NCBI GenBank assembly: GCA_013348845.1
Contig: CP054675.1
Coordinates: 1,249,501 to 1,313,500, forward strand
Length of the DNA: 64,000 nucleotides
DNA from: Candidatus Tepidiaquacella proteinivora
Lineage (GTDB): Bacteria; Bacteroidota; Ignavibacteria; Tepidaquicellales; Tepidaquicellaceae
Reading direction: 5' to 3'
Part shown: piece after piece, positions 56,111 through 64,000 of the stretch
Position numbering within the stretch: the stretch's first letter is position 1
How the letters are laid out: every line of letters begins with the position of its first letter
The notes under the pieces: generated by a model
Told to the model about the DNA's origin: nothing
What the model saw: only the letters and a program-made list of their open reading frames with translations
The model's database searches: none
Translations under genes and position numbers: made by a program

Positions 56111-57103
56111 ATGATTAAGACTAATATAGAAAAGGGATTTAAAGAAATATCAGGCAAAAATATTTGTGTAATCGGAGATATTATGCTTGATATTTATTTA
56201 TTCGGAGATGTTGCAAGAATTTCCCCGGAAGCACCTGTTCAGGTTTTTGAACAAAAAACCAGTACTTCAAAACTCGGAGGAGCTGCAAATGTTGCTCTAA
56301 ATATTAAAACATTAGGAGCAAATCCATATTTACTTGGGATTATCGGAGAGGATAATAATGGTGAAAAACTGTTAGAAGAGATGAATAAAGAAGGTTTAAT
56401 TACAGATGGAATAATTAAAGTAAAAGATAGACCAACTACTTCAAAAACAAGGGTAATAGCAGCATCACATCATCTAATCAGAATAGATACAGAATCAAAA
56501 AAAGAACTAAATATAAATGAAGAAGAAATAATAGAACAATTTCTTAAGAAAAATATAAAATTATTTGATTCAATAATTTTAGAAGATTACAATAAAGGCG
56601 TTCTTACAAAACAATTAATCCGGAAGATTATTGAACTTGCAAATAAAAACGGAGTTAAAATATTAGTAGACCCAAAATTTGATAACTTTTTTGAGTATAA
56701 AAATGTATTTTTATTTAAACCAAATCTAAAAGAACTTGAAGATGCTTTTGGAAGAAAAACAAAAAATGATAATGATATAAACGAACTTTGCATTAAATTA
56801 ATTGAAATGATAAATTGTGATAATCTTGTTTTAACAATGGGTGAAGCAGGTATAAAATTATTTATTAAAACAAAAGATAAAATTCAACAGGAAACAATAA
56901 AAACTCGTGCAAGAAAAGTAGCGGATGTATCAGGCGCCGGGGATACAGTTATATCAACTCTGTCTGTTTGCCTTGCAGCCGGGCTAAATATTAAAGATGC
57001 AGTAACTGTTTCAAATATTGCAGCAGGGTTAGTTGTGGAAGAAGTTGGTATTGTTCCTATACACAAAGAAAATCTTTTGGCTTATATAAAGAATGATTAT
57101 TAA
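56111..57103 (+). CDS. rfaE1: D-glycero-beta-D-manno-heptose-7-phosphate kinase
   Basis: A 330-residue PfkB-family kinase from the ATG at 56111; a TTG at 56105 would add two residues. The segment GDIMLDIYLFGDVARISPEAPVQV holds the sugar-binding residues, SKLGGAANVALN follows, and DVSGAGDTVIST (about 277-288) supplies the catalytic aspartate and anion hole. It phosphorylates heptose 7-phosphate at C1 for ADP-heptose synthesis. In E. coli this activity is fused with the adenylyltransferase (HldE); here the two functions are separate genes overlapping by 11 bases. This implies a heptose-containing LPS or glycan. Confidence 0.93.
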   Translation: MIKTNIEKGFKEISGKNICVIGDIMLDIYLFGDVARISPEAPVQVFEQKTSTSKLGGAANVALNIKTLGANPYLLGIIGEDNNGEKLLEEMNKEGLITDGIIKVKDRPTTSKTRVIAASHHLIRIDTESKKELNINEEEIIEQFLKKNIKLFDSIILEDYNKGVLTKQLIRKIIELANKNGVKILVDPKFDNFFEYKNVFLFKPNLKELEDAFGRKTKNDNDINELCIKLIEMINCDNLVLTMGEAGIKLFIKTKDKIQQETIKTRARKVADVSGAGDTVISTLSVCLAAGLNIKDAVTVSNIAAGLVVEEVGIVPIHKENLLAYIKNDY

Positions 57104-57581
57104 AAATTTTCTTGAAATGCCGGTCGATTTAGAAAAAATTTTACTTACAGTTAAAGATTTGAGACAAAAGGGTAAAAAAATCGTTTTTACCAATGGGTGC
57201 TTTGATATAATTCATAGAGGGCATATAACTTATTTAAAGGCTGCAAAAGAATTAGGTGATTTTTTGATTGTTGGATTAAACTCAGATAATTCTGTAAAAA
57301 GATTGAAAGGACACACAAGACCTGTAAACAATGAAAATGATAGAGCATTAATTCTTGAAAATCTTAAACCTGTTGATGCCGTTGTAATTTTCAATGAAGA
57401 TACTCCAATAAAACTCATAGAAAATATAAAGCCGGACTTTTTAGTAAAAGGTGGTGATTGGAATAATAATGAAATAGTTGGAGCAGATTTCGTTAAATCA
57501 TATGGAGGCAATGTTGTTACTATTAAATATGTTGATAACTATTCTACTACTTCTTTAATTAATAGGCTTAAAGACATTTGA
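57093..57581 (+). CDS. rfaE2: D-glycero-beta-D-manno-heptose 1-phosphate adenylyltransferase
   Basis: A 162-residue nucleotidyltransferase of the cytidylyltransferase-like fold. FTNGCFDIIHRGHITYL has the HxGH motif (HRGH), and VGLNSDNSVKRLKG and YSTTSLINRL close the domain. It converts heptose 1-phosphate to ADP-heptose, following rfaE1. The start at 57093 overlaps rfaE1 by 11 bases; an in-frame ATG at 57117 after the rfaE1 stop is an alternative that would remove eight residues. Confidence 0.95.
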   Translation: MIIKNFLEMPVDLEKILLTVKDLRQKGKKIVFTNGCFDIIHRGHITYLKAAKELGDFLIVGLNSDNSVKRLKGHTRPVNNENDRALILENLKPVDAVVIFNEDTPIKLIENIKPDFLVKGGDWNNNEIVGADFVKSYGGNVVTIKYVDNYSTTSLINRLKDI

Positions 57582-57594
57582 AGGTTTTGAAAAA

Positions 57595-60500
57595 TTGGAT
57601 AAAGAGAATCAAAATATAAATAACGAAGTGGAAAAAGAAAGGAATAATCCGGAAAATATTTCAAAGGATCTCTCCGCTAAGCTGAATAGTGCTAATTCAA
57701 ATAAAAGAGCTAAAAAAAGTATAATAAAAAAACTATTTAAATACTTTCTCTGGATTGACACTGCTATTTTTATTCTTCTTATATCATTTATTATTCTTTT
57801 ACAGACTACTTTTTTCAAAACCTGGATACTTCACTTTGCAGTAAACAAAATTAATAAATCACTTGCTTCTAAAGAGAGTTACATTTTTGCAGAATCGCTT
57901 GAAGGAAATATCATCACCAATTTAAAACTTAATAATGCATATATCGTCGTTAAAAATGATACTCTGATAAAATTAAAATCAATAAAATTAAATCACAAAT
58001 TTTTCCGTCTATTTGACAAAGTTATCGACATAGATAATTTAGAAATAGAAGAACCACAGATAAATTTAACTAAAGTTTTTACAGAACAAGATACATTGTG
58101 GAATTTTGAGTATTTATTTAAACCAGAGATACCAGAAGTTGACACAACAAAGAAAGAATTTGACTGGAATATTTTTGTTGCAAATGCTGATATTAATAAT
58201 TTCAGTGTTCGGTCTCTTGCTCTCAATTCTACAAATAAATCTTTAAGGGAATCAGAAGTTCAGAACAAAGAACAGTTTGATATAAATGATGTATTTATTT
58301 CAGATATTAATTTTAACTTCAATGGCAAATATACTTCGGATAATAAATTACTAACAGTAAATAAATTAACATTTAACATTAATTCGCTTTTCAATTTAAA
58401 AAACTTATCGTTCAATTCTGAAATAAACAGTAATACAAGATTAGAAAATCTCAGTTTAAAAACCACAAGAACAGATATTGAAATCAACAAATTAGTTGTA
58501 GATAATTTTACGCCGTTTGACGGTATTAATTTAGACTTATTAACAGATAAAAATTTTTCCTTAAAGATTAACTGTAAAAATATAGATTTTGCCGACATAA
58601 AATATTTCGTTCCTGATTTTGATTTTATAAAAGGAAATTACGAAGTTGCTTTTGATGCTTCAGGAAAATACAATGATTTTTTAATTAATAACCTTTACAT
58701 TAATAACATTAATAATAAGATTAATCTTGCAGGAAGAGTTACAAATCTTGATTCAATAGAAGACATTTATTTAAATATTAATCTTGTTAATTCAGAAATT
58801 GACCCGGTAAATATTAAGGAAAATTTAAAAGATATAGGACTGCCAGATGTAAATGGTTTGGGTAAAATATCAGCAAATATAAAATTTGAAGGTGGATTTA
58901 AAAGATTTTACACAAAATTTGATTTGAATTCATCAGCCGGTTCTGCAGAAGGCGATGCAAGAATCGATTTATATCACTCAAATCCAATATATAAAGCTTC
59001 AGGAATTGTTAAAAATCTCAATATTGCAAAAATTACAGGTGACCCTAAAAATAATTTTTTAATAAACTCTGAATTCAACATAGATGGAATAGGATTAGAT
59101 TACAAAACGATGACCGCAAGGTTAAATTATAATCTAACTAACTCTACAATTATAAATCAGAAAATAATAAAATCCGCAGGTGAAATAAGATTAAATAGGA
59201 GTCTGTTAGATTTAGATTTAGTGTACATTTCAAACATAGGCTCAGTTAATATAAAAGGTAATGTGGATTTCAGAAATTTCAGCGATATTAAATATGATTT
59301 AAAGGGATCAACACAAAATCTCAATCTTTCTGCAATAACTCCAGACTTAGAAACGAGCGATTTAAATTTCGAATACGATGTTAAAGGTACAGGTTTTGAT
59401 TTAGAAGAAATTACAAGTAGAGGAAAATTTAATCCGGATAAATTAAATGGCGAATTTAAATTTAATTTAGCAAATTCTGTTTTCGGTGAACATTTAATAC
59501 CAGCAACTCCTATTATTGCTATTGTAAATAGTAATGGGCAAGCAAAAGATATATTTGTAGCATCAGATTTTATTGATTTAACTTGCAGTGGGAATTTTGA
59601 TTTTCAAACAATCCCGGTTGTATTAACTTCAAGCATTAATAACATTACCAAAAAATTTAATGAAAGATTAGAAGTAAATAAAGAACTTACCGTAAATTCT
59701 TCAGCCGGAGAATCAGATATTCTGTCGGATAATAACTCTAAAGATACTCTTCAGAAAAATAATGCAGATGATTATCAAATAAAAACTTCTCTAAAGGTAA
59801 ACACTTCTGTAAATTTCAAATATAACATATTAATAAAAAGTCTTCTCCCGCTTCAAATTATAATGAAAGATAGTAGTATATCTTTCACGGGTCTGATAAA
59901 AGGAGAAGTAAAACAAACTGAAAATATTTTTGCATTCTCCTCTGAAGGAAAAATTGAAAATTTCAGATACAGAGATTCAGTATTAAGAATATTAAAAACT
60001 AATTTTACATTTGATTTAACAGATATCAATGAAAAAAACGATTACAGGGATATCTATGCAAACCTTTATTTAAATTCAAATGATATTTACAGAGAAAACG
60101 AAAAATATGACGGATTATACATACAGTTTAACACCATAGATACAAATAATCTCATTGCAATCAGGGGAAAAATAGATTCTAATATTTCTTTTTACACAAA
60201 AGGAAAAACAAATATAACTAAAGGAGAATATAACTTTTTTATTGATTCATTAAATCTATCATATTTTAATTATAGATTCTTAAACCCTGAAGACTTGTTA
60301 TTTAGCTACAAACCATCAACAGATACATCTCTTTATAATGACATATTATTTAAAAAATTTACATTAGAAGATAATAATCAGAAAATTGACATATCAGGCA
60401 GGTATTCGATAGATGGTAATAGTGACTTAAACATTGCTGCTTCTAAAATCAGCATAAATAAGTTGCTGAATCACATTTATAATAATGAGGAAGATTTAAT

Positions 60501-62382
60501 TCAAGGTAATGTAAGAAAGTTATATCTGAATTATACAGGAACTTTAGAAAGTCCCAATTTAAGTATTGCAATGACAACTGATCCTCTTTCGATTAGCGAA
60601 TTTAAATTAGGAAGAATTGATGCAATAATTAATTATGAAAATAGCATTGCAAAATCTCAAATAGGATTTTTTAATCCGAATAATGAAGGAAAATTATCAA
60701 TAGATGGCACTCTCCCTATTAAAAATCCATTTAGTGCAAAAGAAAAATCAGACCAGGATATTTTACAAAAGGAAGAAAAAAGTTTTCTTGAAAGTGAAGT
60801 TAATATGACAATAATTGCAGATAATTATCAGACGAAAATATTTGAAAAATTCATCCCTTCAATTTCAGAATTAGATGCCAAAGTAAATTCTAATATAAAT
60901 TTAAAGGGAAAAATTATAAACCCTGAAATTACAGGTGAAGCAAAGATAAAAAAAGGAGCATTTAAATTTAATCTAACGAATGTAAAGTATAATTTTGACG
61001 CAACATTAACAGCGTCTGGTCAACGGGCTTTTCTAAATTATTTTAGATTGTTCTACCCTGCAGATGAATCAAGAGCAATAAATTCAACTGGTTACATTGA
61101 CCTGTCTAATTTAAATTTTAATGAAATTGACTTAACATTTACCGGAGATGTTAAAGTATTAACACCAGATATTACTAAAAATGAATTAGGAATTTATGGA
61201 GACCTTGTAGCTGGCGCAGGAGAATATCCGATAAGATTAAAAGGTAACTCAGACTCTATCAGTTTAACAGGAACCTTCGCATTAAAGAAGGGGAAAATTT
61301 ATATTCCATCGCTTAAATCTGACGCATACAGTCTTTATACTGATAATATAAACTATAAAATTTTAATAGATAGTACAAGCATACAATTAGATTCTATTCA
61401 GAACTACATATTACTGCCTGACACAACAGGTAAGCATAAAATATCTATTTTAGACCCTTATGATTATCATTTATTTAAGCCAAAGGATACAACAGAAACA
61501 AAAGTAAAAGCAAAAGGAAATTTTATATTTGATGTAAATATAGTTTCAGAAAATAAAATTTTCTTAAGGTTTATAGTTGATGAGCAAACGAGACAGGAAT
61601 TTATGGGTGAAATAAGTCTAAAATTATATGCAGACAACAGGCAAAAAAATGAAATAGAAGTTAGAGGAAATATAGATATTGATGAAAATTCTATTTATAA
61701 ATTCTATAAGAATTTTGCAGCAACCGGAAATATAAAATTTACAGGGGATGTTTCAGATCCATCATTAAATATTAAAGCGGAATATTCTGGAAGTTCCTAT
61801 AGTCAAGAACTTCAAATTACGCGAAATGTAGTTGTGCAATTATTGGTACTGGGGAAACTAAAGCAACCAGAATTCAAATGGCGGGTTTTAGTTGATGATA
61901 CACCAATTTCCGGCGACCCGACAGATGAAGCAATAAGTTTTCTACTTTTTGGTAAATTAAAAAGTGAATTAAACGCTTCTCAAAGATTATCCCTTGTTTC
62001 AAATATAGGGGCAAATATAGGGACTGTTTTTCTTTCATCTTATCTTAATCAGTTTATATCTACCTACTTACCATTTATTTTAAGTACTGATATCAATTAT
62101 GTCGAGACACAAAGCGGAAGTTTAGCAGAATCCACGGATATAAGATTTACAGCAGGTCTTGGAGATGCAACAATTAGATTTGGCGGACAAATACTTACAG
62201 ATTTATCAAATACTAACTTTTTACTTGAATATCCATTAAACAAATTATTTAAGATTAAAAGTGTAAGTAATAATCTTATTTTCAAATTTGAAAGAATAAT
62301 AGACCCATATTCTCAAAACACAACAACCACTACAACAAATAACCGTACGGGCGCTTCTTTAATTTACAGAATAAAATTTTAA
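57595..62382 (+). CDS. Translocation and assembly module TamB-like protein
   Basis: A 1595-residue AsmA/TamB-superfamily protein, the longest gene here. One membrane helix (about 52-74) anchors a giant periplasmic region of repeated beta strands; such proteins form a hydrophobic groove spanning the periplasm, used in phospholipid transport and autotransporter assembly. The C-terminal DUF490/TamB domain (about 1200-1595) contains ITGEAKIKKGAFKFNLTNV, GDLVAGAGEYPIRLKG and SGDPTDEAISFLLFGKL. The start is a TTG at 57595; the first ATG comes much later in the frame. No TamA/BamA gene is adjacent. It follows rfaE2 by 13 bases, an envelope context. Confidence 0.92.
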   Translation: MDKENQNINNEVEKERNNPENISKDLSAKLNSANSNKRAKKSIIKKLFKYFLWIDTAIFILLISFIILLQTTFFKTWILHFAVNKINKSLASKESYIFAESLEGNIITNLKLNNAYIVVKNDTLIKLKSIKLNHKFFRLFDKVIDIDNLEIEEPQINLTKVFTEQDTLWNFEYLFKPEIPEVDTTKKEFDWNIFVANADINNFSVRSLALNSTNKSLRESEVQNKEQFDINDVFISDINFNFNGKYTSDNKLLTVNKLTFNINSLFNLKNLSFNSEINSNTRLENLSLKTTRTDIEINKLVVDNFTPFDGINLDLLTDKNFSLKINCKNIDFADIKYFVPDFDFIKGNYEVAFDASGKYNDFLINNLYINNINNKINLAGRVTNLDSIEDIYLNINLVNSEIDPVNIKENLKDIGLPDVNGLGKISANIKFEGGFKRFYTKFDLNSSAGSAEGDARIDLYHSNPIYKASGIVKNLNIAKITGDPKNNFLINSEFNIDGIGLDYKTMTARLNYNLTNSTIINQKIIKSAGEIRLNRSLLDLDLVYISNIGSVNIKGNVDFRNFSDIKYDLKGSTQNLNLSAITPDLETSDLNFEYDVKGTGFDLEEITSRGKFNPDKLNGEFKFNLANSVFGEHLIPATPIIAIVNSNGQAKDIFVASDFIDLTCSGNFDFQTIPVVLTSSINNITKKFNERLEVNKELTVNSSAGESDILSDNNSKDTLQKNNADDYQIKTSLKVNTSVNFKYNILIKSLLPLQIIMKDSSISFTGLIKGEVKQTENIFAFSSEGKIENFRYRDSVLRILKTNFTFDLTDINEKNDYRDIYANLYLNSNDIYRENEKYDGLYIQFNTIDTNNLIAIRGKIDSNISFYTKGKTNITKGEYNFFIDSLNLSYFNYRFLNPEDLLFSYKPSTDTSLYNDILFKKFTLEDNNQKIDISGRYSIDGNSDLNIAASKISINKLLNHIYNNEEDLIQGNVRKLYLNYTGTLESPNLSIAMTTDPLSISEFKLGRIDAIINYENSIAKSQIGFFNPNNEGKLSIDGTLPIKNPFSAKEKSDQDILQKEEKSFLESEVNMTIIADNYQTKIFEKFIPSISELDAKVNSNINLKGKIINPEITGEAKIKKGAFKFNLTNVKYNFDATLTASGQRAFLNYFRLFYPADESRAINSTGYIDLSNLNFNEIDLTFTGDVKVLTPDITKNELGIYGDLVAGAGEYPIRLKGNSDSISLTGTFALKKGKIYIPSLKSDAYSLYTDNINYKILIDSTSIQLDSIQNYILLPDTTGKHKISILDPYDYHLFKPKDTTETKVKAKGNFIFDVNIVSENKIFLRFIVDEQTRQEFMGEISLKLYADNRQKNEIEVRGNIDIDENSIYKFYKNFAATGNIKFTGDVSDPSLNIKAEYSGSSYSQELQITRNVVVQLLVLGKLKQPEFKWRVLVDDTPISGDPTDEAISFLLFGKLKSELNASQRLSLVSNIGANIGTVFLSSYLNQFISTYLPFILSTDINYVETQSGSLAESTDIRFTAGLGDATIRFGGQILTDLSNTNFLLEYPLNKLFKIKSVSNNLIFKFERIIDPYSQNTTTTTTNNRTGASLIYRIKF

Positions 62383-62387
62383 AAGCC

Positions 62388-64000
62388 ATTAACATACAAA
62401 AAGAAATAATCAGGGTTTTAAGAAAAGAATATAAACCTATTAAATTTAATCCGCTTCTTTCAAGATTAGGATTAAGCAGAAAAAATAAAACTGCATTAAG
62501 AAAAGAACTAAACAAAATGATTAATGAAGGATACATAAAGAGAAAAGGTAAATATTACTCTTTGGTTAAAGAAAATAATATTGAAAAACAGAATAACTAT
62601 ATATTTAAAAATAATGAAAATGCAAAAGATATAAACGAATTTGTAACAGGGACTTTAAGAAAATCAAGAGGTGGATACTGCGTCATTCCCGATTCTAAAA
62701 TCATAAAGAGAATAATTCATATAGAAGAATTTAATATATCAAACGCAAAACCAGGCGATAAGGTTTTATGTAAGATAAGCAATATCTATGATATTGATAA
62801 TGAATATGAAGAATTATACGGAAAAATTATTAAAATATTTGGAAAAGCAGGAGATAAAAATACAGAATTAATTTCACTTATATACAAGTATGGCTTTGAA
62901 AAAGAATTTAATAAATCAATTTTAAAAGAAGCGGAAGAAATTGAAAAAGCAGCAAAGGCTGAATTAAGTGTTCTTAAACAAAGCACCAGAACAGTAAAAT
63001 ATAACTTTTATGATATATGGAATACTCTAAATGAAAAATCAAAAACGAAAAAAAAGAGTAAAGAGATATTCATCAATGACAGAGTTGACCTCAGACATCT
63101 TGAATGTTTTACAATTGACCCCGAAGACGCAAAAGATTTTGACGATGCTATTTCCATTGAAGAAATAAAGGACAAAGAAGATAATGCTTACTTAATAGGT
63201 GTACATATTGCAGATGTTTCTCACTATGTTGCAGAAAATTCCGTTATTGATAAAGAAGCATTAAAAAGAGGTACCAGTGTTTATCTTGTAAATATAGTAG
63301 CCCCTATGTTACCTGAAAAATTATCCAATGGAATCTGTTCATTAAAAGAAGGGGAAGATAGACTAACTTTATCCGTATTAATTAAAATAACCAAGAAATG
63401 CAAAGTAACAGATTTTAAAATATTCAAATCAATTATAAATAGCAAAAAGAGATATACTTATGAAGAAGTACAGGAGATAATAAATAATAAAAAAGGATAT
63501 TTATATAAATCAATAATCTTATTAAATAACATAGCGAAACAATTAAACAAAAAAAGAATAAAAGAAGGAGCAATTGATTTTGAAACGCGGGAAGTAAAAT
63601 TTATTTTAGATAAATATGAAAATGTAAAGGAAATTAAATCACTGGAAAGATTAGATTCAATGCGATTAATTGAAGAACTAATGCTTATTGCCAATAGGTG
63701 TGTGACAGAATTTGTAGATTCCCTGTCTCAAAAAGAGGAAAGAGAATATCCATTTATATATAGAGTTCACGACGAACCGGAACCTGAAAAGTTAAAAGAT
63801 ATACAGGAATTCATAAGGCAATTCGGTTATAGAATTAACTTAAAAGATAAAGCAGATATAAAAAATTTAGTTTCTCTAATTAAAGATAAACCAGAGGAAT
63901 ACATAATAAATAATATGTTGATTAGAGCAATGGCAAAAGCCATTTACACCGATAAAAACATCGGTCATTATGGTTTAGGCTTTGAAAATTACACTCATTT
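62388..64000 (+). CDS. rnr: Ribonuclease R, 5' part only
   Basis: A partial RNase R running off the window end. The open frame reads IQKEIIRVLRKEYKPIKFNP then LLSRLGLSRKNKTALRKELN and MINEGYIKRKGKYY, the N-terminal winged helix of RNase R. OB-fold segments follow (SRGGYCVIP). The RNB catalytic domain begins with ERVD-like DRVDLRHLECFTIDPEDAKD; the aspartates of D244-P-E-D247-A-K-D250-F-D252-D253 (numbered from 62388) form the metal site. No ATG, GTG or TTG occurs in frame upstream of the ATG at 62517, yet the domain clearly extends to about 62388, so the drawn start (ATT) is tentative. The tamB stop lies five bases before. Confidence 0.88.
   Translation, partial: MNIQKEIIRVLRKEYKPIKFNPLLSRLGLSRKNKTALRKELNKMINEGYIKRKGKYYSLVKENNIEKQNNYIFKNNENAKDINEFVTGTLRKSRGGYCVIPDSKIIKRIIHIEEFNISNAKPGDKVLCKISNIYDIDNEYEELYGKIIKIFGKAGDKNTELISLIYKYGFEKEFNKSILKEAEEIEKAAKAELSVLKQSTRTVKYNFYDIWNTLNEKSKTKKKSKEIFINDRVDLRHLECFTIDPEDAKDFDDAISIEEIKDKEDNAYLIGVHIADVSHYVAENSVIDKEALKRGTSVYLVNIVAPMLPEKLSNGICSLKEGEDRLTLSVLIKITKKCKVTDFKIFKSIINSKKRYTYEEVQEIINNKKGYLYKSIILLNNIAKQLNKKRIKEGAIDFETREVKFILDKYENVKEIKSLERLDSMRLIEELMLIANRCVTEFVDSLSQKEEREYPFIYRVHDEPEPEKLKDIQEFIRQFGYRINLKDKADIKNLVSLIKDKPEEYIINNMLIRAMAKAIYTDKNIGHYGLGFENYTH

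Noticed and set aside
58260-58598. 112-codon open frame on the minus strand inside tamB
   Set aside because: It is a shadow of the strongly supported tamB frame, with low-complexity Ser/Leu-rich translation and no motif.
1-64000. CRISPR arrays, insertion sequences, prophage or tRNA genes
   Set aside because: No regular spaced repeats, transposase or integrase motifs, terminal repeats or cloverleaf-like segments were seen. A tRNA scan would be the decisive check.

Overview
The window is one AT-rich (roughly 30% G+C by eye), densely coding stretch of a bacterial chromosome. The most informative marker is a set of seven secreted proteins that end in a type IX secretion (T9SS) type A sorting domain carrying the NYPNPFN-type motif. 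That motif is typical of the Ignavibacteria/Chlorobi/Kapabacteria side of the Bacteroidota supergroup. A glycyl radical enzyme with its activase (oxygen-labile chemistry), a TonB-dependent receptor, TamB and heptose activation genes point to a Gram-negative, diderm, at least facultatively anaerobic organism. No rRNA, tRNA, CRISPR array, insertion sequence or phage gene was seen.

Layout. 43-8853 (-) is a tight nine-gene run: mtaB, sixA, an ABC ATPase, an enoyl-CoA hydratase-like gene, a HisC-like aminotransferase, a DUF192 protein, ppk1, a CDP-alcohol phosphatidyltransferase and a sugar/alcohol-phosphate nucleotidyltransferase. 9017-15037 (-) holds secreted proteins: two T9SS cargo proteins, an M1 metallopeptidase with a T9SS tail and a C45-type Ntn hydrolase. 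15407-17206 (+) is a membrane-anchored amidohydrolase. 17274-22017 (-) is a T9SS protein, a glycyl radical enzyme and its activase. 22291-25486 (+) is gltX-glnS. 25507-28270 (-) is a T9SS protein and murB. 28370-30033 (+) is a TlpA-like lipoprotein and a small secreted protein. 30043-36440 (-) is hutU, an RNase HI-like protein, a T9SS BNR protein and a TonB receptor.

36946-41187 (+) is the largest T9SS protein and a GT39-type glycosyltransferase. 41184-43627 (-) is a membrane PHP-like protein and a Cys/Met-metabolism PLP enzyme. 43722-49667 (+) is a close-packed cluster: YceI lipoprotein, thioredoxin-like protein, pirin, FMN reductase, membrane protein, HEXXH protein and TPR protein. 49670-52496 (-) is yjbQ-type, mnmE and a FecCD permease. 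52543-64000 (+) is a histidine kinase, a GT-C-like membrane protein, rfaE1, rfaE2, tamB and the 5' part of rnr.

Three themes link the genes: the cell surface (T9SS cargo, TonB receptor, heptose activation, TamB, GT-C enzymes), redox and anaerobic chemistry (glycyl radical pair, TlpA, YceI/thioredoxin/pirin/FMN reductase) and RNA/translation housekeeping (mtaB, gltX, glnS, mnmE, RNase H, rnr). The observations I would look at first are the rnr reading frame, which covers its whole N-terminal helix-turn-helix without an ATG, GTG or TTG start; the glycyl radical pair of unknown substrate; and the membrane protein / HEXXH protein / TPR triad. I did not find a clearly novel multi-gene system that the sequence alone could prove.
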